A DNA stretch of 64,000 bases from Typhlomys cinereus. Taxonomy: Eukaryota; Chordata; Mammalia; Rodentia; Platacanthomyidae. Shown piece after piece: positions 35,200-45,720 of this stretch (position 1 is its first letter; every line of letters starts with the position of its first letter). The stretch lies in assembly GCA_023101885.1 (NCBI GenBank), contig JALPQD010000639.1, positions 806,001 to 870,000 of the forward strand, read 5' to 3'. The notes beneath the pieces are model-generated. The model saw nothing but the letters and a program-made list of their open reading frames with translations. It did no database searches and had not been told where the DNA came from. The translations under genes were made by a program, and so were the position numbers.

Positions 35200-35727
35200 A
35201 TCCTTTTTATTTTATATTATTTACTTGAGAGAAAGGAGAGGAAGAAAGGTCTAAAGAAAATTCTAAAATTAGTTGGTCACACTTGGTGAAGGTCACATGC
35301 TTCTGTCATAACATGTGGATGGCCTTACATACACAAAAGTAGGAAAAAAGATAAGTGGGATTCCTTACTTTGTAACACTTCCATGATGGGATAACTACCC
35401 CTGTCCCTGGAGATAGAGCTGATTCCCATAAATGGAGCCATTGTTGGTTCTGAGGCTATTGAGCCTTAACAGATGCAGGCTTATCACCAGGCCCCCCATC
35501 TTGAGAAGTTTTGATCCTGTCTCTGTGAGATCACACTGAGGCACAGCTTCTGTTAAGGAGTCTTTGGAGGGTAAACCACACCCAGAACATGGCATCTGTT
35601 ACCCGGGGTCAGAACAAAGCAGTACGGGTAACACCCTGATTTACTCGAGAAAGGAATGTGAAGGCAGGAGGCTCCAACAGAAAGGCTATTATTGAGGACC
35701 AGTGAACCCAACCTACAGCAGGGAAAA
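35200..35727. other. Unique sequence
   Basis: Nothing recognised. Confidence 0.4.
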
Positions 35728-35870
35728 CCTTACAGCTTCAGACTCAGGGGCAGATTCCAGCATCAGCTTGTGCCTCTGTGACAGCAAACAAGTCATTTAA
35801 CTTTGTGTGTCTCCCTTCTCTCATCAGCAAGATGAGATCATATTGCACAGTCTGTGGATTCATGGGGAGC
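35728..35870 (+). mobile_element. MIR, plus
   Basis: 'actcaggggcagattccagc', 'ctctgtgacagcaaacaagt', 'catttaactttgtgtgtctc' and 'catcagcaagatgagatcat' follow the MIR core order ('ctgtgtgaccttgggcaagt', 'cacttaacctctctgagcct', 'catctgtaaaatggg'). Confidence 0.6.
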
Positions 35871-36574
35871 AGTTCAAAAAGAAGAATGGATGTAGGACCT
35901 TTGTCCATCTGCAGACAGACACATGAAAGGTCCTGGAGGAACTGTACCTGTTCTGTGCCTTGCCTGGAGACTTTGGCTGCCCTGTCATTTTTGCCACGAT
36001 TTCTTTGATCCTGAGAACTGAGAGTCAGACGCTACAGTACTCACTTTTTCCCTGTGATTTCACAGTAAACCCAGGGAGCCTCAGAATGCCAACTTCATAC
36101 CTTTCTAAAGCTTGAAATTCACTTACAACAACCCCAAACCAAGAGAAACCACATTAACGTGTAAACTCTGAGCCTCCCGTCTGTCTGTCTACAGTGCAGT
36201 GATGGGAGTCAATCGATACTTCCTTAATTGGGTTGCTGTGTTCCCTGGGCTCCAAGCACACACATGGCAAATGGAGAGCTGAAAGCCTCACCTGTGGTCT
36301 TTTCTTCCCAATATCTCAGCTTACTTTTTTGAAGAGATCACATCCACTTCTGAGACGTAAATATCCTGGACAGGAACTTCAATGCATTTTCCAGCACAGT
36401 GGTGAAAACATCGTGAGGTTGCTCAGTCCCGGCTCACCGAAGGGTCTCTGAGTATATTACTTCGACTTGTAAAGTAGCATTCTAAGGCATGACTTCACAG
36501 TCAGCTCTCTGAACTGAGTGAGGGGTGTCAGTACTTAAGACACCATAAAAAATTCAATGCCATTTTGCTTTGTA
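35871..36574. other. Unique sequence
   Basis: No recognised repeat or gene. Short plus-strand ORFs have no family resemblance. Confidence 0.4.
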
Positions 36575-36576
36575 AA

Positions 36577-36735
36577 TCACATTGATATGCGCAAGGGGCA
36601 CTGGGAGAAAGGGAGGGAAGGAGGAAAGGAAGAGAAAAAGGGGGGAGAGAGCAAGGGGATCCAGGGAGGGGTAAAAGGAGGGAGGCACTGGGGTACCTAT
36701 TAAGTTTGTGTGAGTGGAAAAAATAAATTAATTAA
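36577..36735 (+). mobile_element. L1 3'UTR end fragment, plus
   Basis: 'gggcactgggagaaagggag', a purine-rich tract, 'ggatccagggaggggtaaaa' and the terminal 'acctattaagtttgtgtgag' followed by an A-rich tail are the extreme 3' end of the same young L1 family as at 14, 44 and 60 kb, in plus orientation. The purine tract is G-rich on the plus strand. No clear TSD; a shared 'ttgctttg' word flanks it loosely. Confidence 0.85.
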
Positions 36736-37419
36736 TTAGTTAAAAATTGCTTTGCCTACTCAGTATGCAATTATGTCTAACAATATCCTCATGCATCATG
36801 ACAGTCTATTCTCTGATCTGCATTTAGAGAAAGATGATTTCTTCTTTATGGCACAGAAGCCTGAAGTCTTATTGAATAGTAATTTGTAATATCCAATTGA
36901 ATTAATAAACTCACCCATATTGTAGCAATTTACTTTATTGTATTTCATGTTTATTGTGTATTTAATGTCAGTATGTATATGTGCTATTTCTGGAAGTTCA
37001 CGAAAGAAGTGTGAACTTAGTAAGGTAGAATAGAGGAAAAGTGAACCAAGAGAATAACAAGTAACTCAGTGTCTTCATGCTTTAAATCATGAGGCAATTC
37101 ATTCGTGTTAGAATGGATTTCACAAGGTTTTATGTGACATTAGAAAGGACTCTATTCTGTTCAAAATTTGTATCTCAGCATCAATACTATTTTATTCTTT
37201 CTTTCCACATAAATAATACAGCTGGTAAAAACTACCACTTACATACAGCCAAGAATTCTCAATACCTGGAGAAAGAAATGCTGTGGTAGTTTAGAGTAGA
37301 CCAGTTCTCAACCAGCAGCAAGGTTTATAACTAGATATACATTTGAAGTATTCAACATTATTCTCTTATTTTTTACAATGCTGGGCTATTAAATGAGTAA
37401 AAGCTGAGCAGCAGTTAAC
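36736..37419. other. Unique AT-rich sequence
   Basis: Nothing recognised. Confidence 0.4.
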
Positions 37420-37505
37420 TTCAGTAAATATTTATTAATGGCTCACTCTGTGCTTAGCCCAGAGGGCACATTGATAAATCAAAAGATACTGACAATCAAC
37501 CAGGA
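37420..37505 (-). mobile_element. L2 3' end fragment, minus
   Basis: 'agtaaatatttattaatggc', 'tcactctgtgcttagcccag' and 'agggcacattgataaatc' match the reverse L2 3' end. Small and diverged. Confidence 0.55.
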
Positions 37506-40394
37506 AGCAGAGAGACCTGTATGGCTCAATATGGAAATGACCATGAGATACTATATTTTATAGAAACACATAATGTGACACATGTCCAGTTTTAGTTTTC
37601 TAGTGTAGCTGATAAAACAGAACACTCTGTTTCTTTTCTTAAAATTTAGAGAGAAAATAATAGCCTCATCAAAAGGTGAAATAGATATTTGAACTACAAA
37701 AACACAGCATTCTTCAGAATCTAGAGAGAAACATATTCTTAACATGTTTGTTTAAATATTTGGGACTATAATTTCAGAAAGCTTGAATGAATGACCTAAG
37801 ATACAAGAGTCGACTTTATCTGGTAGGAACTTGCCTCCATCTCATAAAATTACATCTTTGTTTTCAAGGAGGAATACAACTAATTTCAGAGCTGACTCTC
37901 AAATTCTGTCCAAAAAATTTATCAAAGCAAATGAATTATATTTCCTTGATGTTTGCAATTGACAGATGGTCCAGTGATAGGATTACATCTCCCACTTTTT
38001 CCAGACATGAAAACTATTTTTGCAAGCTGAATTAAATACTCAGATGTAATAATAACACTAATAATATTTTCTACATCACATTAGCATCTATGATATTCTA
38101 TCAGTTATTTAGCCTGACTGACAGCGACCATAGATGAAATACACATGAAATGAATAACACATGTGGGGTGTTTATCTCATGGAAAGTGGACCAGAAGCAC
38201 TAGATCTTACTCCTGTGACTTTAACAGAGAATTCTTTACATAATGTTACATGAAGTGGCAGGGCTAGAATATACAGGAATTAGAAGAAAGATACATCGAA
38301 AAATAAACTCTCCTGATGTTATATATTAGATTCCACACTGGTCCCAGGGCATGTCTGATTATCTTAATTCATTTAGTGTGCTGGAGCAATCCTTATGCTT
38401 ATATCTTCTTGGGATATGTAAGTCTGCACTACTGGCTCACATTAAAAAGGAGTCTGGTAAAATGTTTCTTACAAAAATAAATAAGTTGAGTATCCAGATA
38501 TGGAACAACTTAATTCTCAAGATCCGGCATGCTTAAGATTGACATTCTTTAGGGCTTTCAGTCTGAGCAGAGAAAACAACATTCCTTTCAGTGGAGTTTT
38601 CTGAATGTATGCCCAGTGAGTGGAACTTGAAGGCTTTCTTTGCAAGTGGCCTATGCCATCTGAAATTACCATAAGGCAACAAGATCACTGGAAATATCAG
38701 CTTCTGAACTTAAACACAATTTACAGATATTTCAAATGACTCATTTGTGAAACCCTGTCTTATATATTCATGCCATATCATTATGTTGCCTTCTCCCATT
38801 TCAGGTTGAGAGTAGTGTTTCCATGAGGAAACTACAAATTTTAATTTATCTGAGAGGATAATGCAAATATTGCAATTAAGCTGCTTTAGAAGGTAATCGG
38901 AATTCAGATTACTTCCCTGGGTTTAGGCTTTCTGTAAGGTTTATGGCTTATAGAGCCAGACTTTACTTTGTGGATAAATAAACCACTTCAGGAGTTTCTT
39001 TCAGGTGACAAACACAAGAGGAGAAGAAAAAAAATACATTTATTGGATGTTTAGAGTGCAGTCCAGCTCTAGGCAAAACAAAGACAAAAATGCAATCTAC
39101 CTCCATTTCTCTCTGCCTCCTTCCACTGCCATGTCCCACAAACAGCACTTCCCAAGGGTTTCCTCCTTCTTCCCTCTTTTCCTAAACTTGTGGTTAGTTA
39201 TGAGAGGACTTTGTTAAACTCTTAGAGAGATGTAATGGTAGAGAAATTGTTTTCAGTTTCTGGGGGAGTTTGGTAATTGACCAAAATTAAACATGAATTG
39301 CAGATATTTCAAATGGCTTCTATATGAGGTCTTAACCTCATATTTTCAGGACATGTGACGTTGTCAAGTAATTGTGTCTCATGTACCACAGTCAATGCAT
39401 TAAATTAACCTCAAAACAGTTTGTATTAGAGTACAGTTAGACAGCATTTATCCTATGCGTTTAAATTACACGACAGATTGCATTCATGTGCTAAGATTGA
39501 AAATACAGCAGAAACTGTAAAAGACAGAAATTATGTAACTTTTAGAATGTGAAGCACTTGTCAAGATCATTGTAGAGAAGGAGACCACAATATTTTTAGA
39601 CCTTTTTGTTACTCATTCCACTGACTTGATCAGTCAAAAAAAGTGTTCAGCCTGGTACATGTTCAAAGGTCATTCAATATGTTTTCATATATGACATACA
39701 TATGGAGATCATGTTCTCAAGTTTACACTTGCCTTTAACTCCCTGGACAGGAAATTTGCTGCTTAGAAAAACTTGCAAAATGTTTATGAAATTTAAGTCC
39801 TATACAATAGTGGCTGTAACATTTGCATATGGTATCTAGCATTTTGAATCTAGAACCTCGTATTTAGCCATCTAAAATATCAGTCATACAATTATTTAAC
39901 TAATTTATGACAAATTCTAGTTATTTGATTGTAGTTGCAATGTTTCTTTTTGTTGCAAGTAGCATACTGATTAGGTAGATCATCTTTGATTAGTATACTA
40001 TAAATTATTAAAAGAACACTTCAACTTCTTTAAAGCCATCATGTGATTGATATGCATAGAAAATACTTTTACAGTATGAGACAAAATGTTTATTGCTTAT
40101 GAATATAAACTTTTAAGAAGAACCTGTTTGAAAATGTAGAGTGAGCAGGGATATGCTGGGTGGAATGCCAACAAATACTTACAACTCATGGAAACACATC
40201 TTTTGGTCCTTGTTCATGAATCATATTTGCAATCTATTGAATATATTCACAAACATCTACACACATCCTATAATATTATTATGAAACGTATTTAAAAAAT
40301 TTCTCTGGATTTGAGGAAGCATATAAACTTACTTTCAAAATGTCATGGAAAGCTGATGTAATAATATCGTAGTTTACATGCAGCATAATTGTGT
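37506..40394. other. Unique AT-rich sequence
   Basis: About 2.9 kb with no recognised repeat, gene or strong signal. Confidence 0.4.
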
Positions 40395-40735
40395 GCCAAA
40401 AAGATTAACATATTAAAGTCTTGGTCCTCAGGATGGTTCTACTGGACAGTGGTGAAAACTTTGCCAGATGGCAGATCCACAGGTCACTGGGAACATGAAA
40501 CTCTGAGAACATAACCTTTGAGTGGTCACAAGAAGGATTTTTAAAAGGAGCAATCCTGGATTTTCTTATTCTCTCTGGTCCTGATTCCTAATATTGCTAC
40601 TTTCTTGCATCTCAATAACTTTCTGCTTTTGCTACCCATACCAGAAAGTGGGGCAACCAAGAAGCAGTCCTGCCCGTGTAGTTCAAGCTGTGCTACTTGG
40701 ATTTTGGATCTCCAAAATCATGATCTTTAAATCCC
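40395..40735 (+). repeat. Old DNA-transposon-like repeat, plus
   Basis: 'aagattaacatattaaagtc', 'ttggtcctcaggatggttct', 'gtggtgaaaactttgccaga', 'gtggtcacaagaaggatttt' and 'tcttattctctctggtcctg' match the plus order of a common mammalian element ('ttggtccccag..tggtggtgctgt..', 'ggaggtggagcc..', 'ctctctctctgcttcctg'). Confidence 0.5.
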
Positions 40736-41254
40736 TATTTATCTTCATGTATACGTTCTTCAGTAGGTATTTTCCTATAATGAAGCTGAGCTGATTAACA
40801 AAGCCATCTTCAAAATCAGAGAACCTGAGAAGGAATATCAACAATTACTTGGGAATCACAAAATACTATCATGAAAAACAGCATAAATAATATAGGAATA
40901 GGATGTGAAGTAGTATTTGGTGAACTATCAACTATCTCTTTGCTCTTCCACATATCCTTTGGGATGACTGATCTCTTGTTCCTGATAGAAGAATCTAGGT
41001 GGTAAAAGTGGAAAGAGAATATTCCAAACACCAAATTAAGGTTTTTGCTCTTCTAGAAAATATTCCATTATATATAAATACTAATTACAAGTGAATAGAT
41101 TTGAGTATATAACAGTTGTCTAGATAGTCTAGAAAGACATTAAGAGAGTTGACTTGAAATGTAATTGACCCTCACTGAGGAGATCGATTAGCTATTAAAG
41201 CACTTTCTACATAGGCAAAGAGTCAGATCTGGAATCAACATGATATCAAATAAA
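40736..41254. other. Unique sequence
   Basis: Nothing recognised. Confidence 0.35.
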
Positions 41255-41375
41255 ATGCCAGTTGGGTATGATGGTCCACTTTTAATTCCAGTCTGGGAAG
41301 ACAGAGACTGGGATTCCTCAGAACAAGTTGGCTAGCCAAATGAATCATATTGATGATCTCTGGCTTAGATAAGTC
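41255..41375 (+). mobile_element. B4-type SINE, first half (split)
   Basis: 'ccagttgggtatgatggtcc', 'acttttaattccagtctggg' and 'aagttggctagccaaatgaa' match the B1-like body of B4. The element is interrupted at about 41376 and resumes at about 41733. Confidence 0.6.
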
Positions 41376-41732
41376 CTGAGGTTTGAATGAAATAACCTCA
41401 ATAAGCTCAGGTATTTGAGCATTTGCCCCCCGATAGTGGTTATATTTGGGAAGGTTGTAAAGCTTTTCAAAGACAGAGTGTTGATTGAGGAAGTTCTTCA
41501 CTGTGGGAAAAGCATTGAAGTTTGATAGCAGCTCCAATTCCCGTTCTCTCTAGCTGTTTCCTGTGTATGGCTGCAATATGACAGCTGACTTCCTACTCAT
41601 TCTTTCTCTGCCATATGTTTCTCACTCTATTCTCTTTGGAACATAAGGTAAAATAATTATAAAGTATTTCTCCCTTAAGTTGTTTAGGTCCAAATATTTT
41701 ATCATAGCAACAGTAGAGTAACTGAAAGAAAT
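41376..41732 (+). repeat. URR1/MER-type repeat inserted into a B4 SINE
   Basis: 'cctgaggtttgaatgaaata', 'gctcaggtatttgagcattt', 'gatagtggttatatttggga', 'gctgtttcctgtgtatggct', 'ctcccttaagttgtttaggt' and 'atcatagcaacagtagagta' follow, in order, the best known layout of this family, so this is the clearest member in the window. I believe it is a non-autonomous hAT element. The exact 8-bp target repeat could not be fixed by eye. Confidence 0.6.
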
Positions 41733-41930
41733 TTGATGTCCTGTCTCAAAAGAATAAGGTTGACGAATGATAAAGGATGATTCTCTAACCTAGGAGATCC
41801 ACACATTCGCATTCATGTGCAGACATACATGCATACACACATATGTGCAGACTTATGCATACAATTCACACTCAACCCACATAAACATATACATAAACAT
41901 ATACATGTGACCATGCACATACTCAGACAC
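41733..41930 (+). mobile_element. B4-type SINE, second half (split)
   Basis: 'gatgtcctgtctcaaaagaa' continues the B4 body ('agagaccctgtctcaaaa') and leads to the CA-rich tail (41820-41930) of the SINE whose first half is at 41255-41375. Confidence 0.6.
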
Positions 41931-42079
41931 TTTAGCATCACAGAGAAGTCCTTAAAAAGAGTGCTGTGACTTTCCAAAGCAGCAGGAGAAATTCTATGAA
42001 TTAAGGAGTTGATTCCTGTGATATAGGATGGGAGAGTTTCTCCAAGGAAACCCAAAGTATAAACAAAACAGTCTCCCCC
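41931..42079. other. Unique sequence
   Basis: Nothing recognised. Confidence 0.3.
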
Positions 42080-42093
42080 AGGAAAGAAAGAAA

Positions 42094-42133
<40 letters not shown>

Positions 42134-42301
42134 AAGAAAGAAAGAAAGAAGAAAGAAAGAAAGAAAGAAAGAAGAAAGAAAAAAAGAAAGAAAAAAAGAA
42201 AGAAAGAAGAAAGAAAGAAAGAAAGAAAGAAAGAAGAGAGAGAGAAAGAAAGAAATAAAGAGAGAAAAAGAAAGAGAGAGAAAAGAAGAGAGAGAAAGAA
42301 A

Positions 42302-42361
<60 letters not shown>
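42080..42361. repeat. (GAAA)n microsatellite, about 280 bp
   Basis: An almost pure purine tract of GAAA units with GAA, GAGA and AAAA interruptions. Two overlapping minus-strand ORFs (41813-42410) of Phe/Ser/Leu are translations of the repeat. Homopurine mirror repeats can adopt triplex (H-DNA) structure. Confidence 0.97.
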
Positions 42362-43799
42362 GCCCAATATTAGTAGAAATGGAATACCTCAGAGTTTGGA
42401 AAGACTCCATGGGGATCCATTTTTTTTTTTTTACATCGGTGTATTTCTTGTATTATTTATGAGAGTGACTCCCTTGTGCAATTTACATGACTGAAATTTC
42501 AATTGTGCCTGCTACTCAGGAAATCATAAAATCATAGTGTCCACGATTTTGTTATTTTTATTCTAGATTAAGGAAAAATCTTAAAATTAAAGGGTTTACC
42601 AAGTATACTGAGATAGAAACAAGCTTTAAGTTGTTTTGGAAATGAGGTGGAGATTTGATAAGGAAATTAAAAGCAGACACTGTCACTGGAGTTGGGAAAA
42701 TAAGATACTTGAAAAAGTTGTCAGATTCTCACATCTATCTTTCTTCTCTTGCCTCCCACCTAACACTTACCTACTTAAAATAGCCATTTTGTTGTTATCG
42801 ATGGGAATGTGGGAGTGTTAATATATTCTTCATGCACACTGGAAAGCAATAAAGAGTTAAGAAAATTAGCATGTTCAGAAGCAAATAAAAGCAAGTACAA
42901 AGGGTAGTCCTGGCATTGTTGGCTATCATGGCATAAAGGAAAATTACATTCATGGGGAAACACAAATTTCATTTGAGAGACACAATTATCTAATCAGTGA
43001 AAGAGTATGTTTTGATTTTACCATTCATTCCAAGTCAACATAAGAACTACCATATAGGGAACACTCAGGGGGGAACATAGCAATGTAAGTAATATGAATG
43101 CCTTTCCTTCAGTCAGCTTCCCGTTCTTTTGAATTTCATGGGATTTTGAAGATCAAATAGAGTAGAGATCTCTCTAAATTCTCTGAAATGTGATGGTTAT
43201 GGTGGAAGGACCAAAGGTACCTAAGTAGATGTAATGAGTCCTATCTTCAATTCATCGATGAGTTCAGTTAGCATGATATTTAGGGGAAGACATATCACTT
43301 TGCTTGTCACACTGATTTTGCAAGACTGTAGAATAAGGAATATATATCCCAGATATATCACCATCTGCACATATTTATGTGTCACAATATTCCACACGTT
43401 CTGGAGTATTATGCAGGGTGATGGTTACTAGGATAGTCAATTATATGAATCTGGATAAAAGCAGGAGGTTACAAGTGATTTGTATACTAATTCTTTCAAT
43501 AATAGTTTGTCTATTCTCCCAGGTTATGAATGTCAGATTGTCTCTTAACCATGGTTATTCAGCTTTGAAACTAGTAACATTTTATGCTGGATAATGTTGC
43601 TTGGGGGAATGCCCTGCATACTGTAGAATGTCTTTAAGGATCTCTGGATGCTACTGAGAAGATACCAAGAACATTTACACTCACTTGATATGGTGAGCCA
43701 TATTATCTTCAGACATTATGAAATGTTGCTTAGCACTCATTATAGCCCTCTCTCCCCTACTAGGAGTCATTTCTCTAAGTTAAAGAACGCCAAACATTG
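42362..43799. other. Unique AT-rich sequence
   Basis: About 1.4 kb, no gene or recognised repeat. Confidence 0.4.
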
Positions 43800-43817
43800 A
43801 AATATCAGTAGCTTATT

Positions 43818-44643
43818 TTTTTAATTTTTTATCATTATTTTCGCTCATACAAACTTAATATGTACACCGGTTCCCTCCCTCCCTCTTCCTCCCCACTCCA
43901 CTCCCCCCGCTTCCCCTCCCCTCACACTTCCCCTCTCCTCACGCCTCCCTCCCCATCCCCCAGTGCCTCCCCCCCAATCCCAGGAGAACCCTTTAATGTG
44001 CATGCCAGACTCTCCTCTGGGCCTTCCTATCTGATGATGTACAAGGACCCAGTGGCTTTTCCCTGAACCCTTTCCTGTGTTCCCCTTAAGCATAGGAACA
44101 CTACTGTGGCTGTCAATTCCTTGCCTCCAAGGATCTTGGTGCCTTTAGCAAATACTAGACTTTATGGGGTCAATAGTGTGTGGGACATTGTGCAGGGTAT
44201 GCAAAGACCTATTATGATTGTTTTGGCCCTAACTTGTGTGGAGTATCTCACATATCATTGCTCCTCCCATCCTTGTGCTCTTACAATCTTACCTCCCCCT
44301 CTTCTGCAAATTTCCCTGAGCTTCAGGATCAGGAGAGATTAGGCTGGCCTAGTCCTAGGTGGTTGATATAGAGTCTCTGAAGTTCTCGATTGTGGTTCAT
44401 TGATTTTCTTTTGCAGTTTTGTTGCTCCTGTAATGCCCTTCACTCCATCCTGATAGGTATTGTATTTCACCCCTTGCAGTCCTTGATGGAGGCCTATTTT
44501 CTCTGCTGTAAAATGGTCCCCTCTCTCTTGTTTCTGGTGTGGCTCTCCTACCTCATCCCTCCTGTTCATAATCCTTGCAATTACTGTAGGTATTACAGAG
44601 ATTTATCTTTGAGTGTCTCTAGGTGGGCTGGGTGGGTTTGGTA
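43818..44643 (-). repeat. L1 3'UTR of the twin-primed copy
   Basis: 'gctcatacaaacttaatatg', a long C-rich tract at 43868-43975, and the 'aggacccagtggcttttccc' and 'ttgtgcagggtatgcaaaga' blocks. An internal segment, from 'tggccagagacaaaaagc' to 'cattactcatttg' in other copies, is missing at about 44472. Single 3'UTR here, unlike the copy at 14 kb. Confidence 0.9.
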
Positions 44644-45720
44644 CTAGGAACCACCTATTAGGGAGTACATACGGCGCTTAATTTTCTGGGTCTGGGATAC
44701 TTCACTTAATATAATTGTTTCTTATGGCATCCATTTCCCAGAAAATTCCAGTAATTCATCATTTTTGATGGCTGAGTAGTACTCCATTGTATAGATGTAC
44801 CACAATTTCCTTATCTACTCATCAACTGTTGGACATTTGGGTTGATTCCATGACTTTGCTATTGTAAACAGTGCTGCTATGAAAATGGTTGTGTTTGTGC
44901 TATCAAGGTGAACCTCTGCTGTATGGGGGGTTATTCCCAAAAGTGGAATAGCAGGGTCAAATGGCATTTCTATCTTTAATTTCTTTTAGAATCTGCAGAC
45001 TGCTCTCCAGAGTGGTTGCATGAGCCTGCATTACCACCAGCAATGTAGGAGAGTTCCCCTCTCTCCACATCCTCTCCAGCATTTGTTGTTTGTGTTGTGG
45101 ATTTTTGCCATCCTGACCGGGGTGAGATGATATCTCAGGGAAGTTTTGATTTGCATTTCCCTGATGGCTACGGAAGTGGAGCAATTTTTAAGATATTTGT
45201 TGGACATTTTAATTTCATCCCTGGTAAATTTTCTTTTGAGTTCCAGGGCCCATTTTTTAATTGGGCCATTGGTTTCCTTGGTTTTTAGTTTTCTAAGTTC
45301 TTTGTGCACTCTGGACAGCAGAGTTCTATCAGATGTGTGGTTAGTGAAGATTTTCTCCCATTCTGTGGGTTGCCTTTGTGCTGCAGTTACAATTTCTTTA
45401 TCTGAACAGAAGCACTTTAATTTCACAAGATCCCAACTGTTGAGAGTTGGTAGCAGTGACTGTGCCATTGGATGTCTCTTTAGGAACTGTTGGCGTGGCC
45501 CAATCAGCCTGAGGGTGTTCCCTATCCTTTCAACTATGGTTTTTATAGTCTCTGGCCTGATATCACGGTCCTTGATCCATTTGGAATTAAGTCTTGTACA
45601 TAGTTACAGGTACGGGTCCAGCTTTAATCTTTTGCATGTGGAGATCCAGTTTTGCCAGCACCATTTGTTGAAGATGCTGTTCTTTTTCCATTGGATTTTT
45701 TGGGCCCCTTTGTCAAAGAC
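44644..45720 (-). pseudogene. L1 ORF2 C-terminal part (direct segment)
   Basis: The 145-codon stretch 45031-45468 includes TEWEKIFTNH, DEIKMSNKYLKN and the intact C-terminal cysteine motif [14 protein letters not shown], missing from the copy at 16 kb. Frameshifts separate it from the upstream piece 45604-45720 (VFDKGAQKIQWKKNSIFNKW) and the downstream C terminus. The C terminus carries the same TAA (WMP-stop) as the copy at 15.8 kb. The segment ends abruptly at 45720 where orientation flips. Confidence 0.9.

Noticed and set aside
41813..42410. Two long overlapping minus-strand ORFs (184 and 138 codons)
   Set aside because: They are Phe/Leu/Ser translations of the GAAA microsatellite in two frames at once, with no independent evidence of coding.
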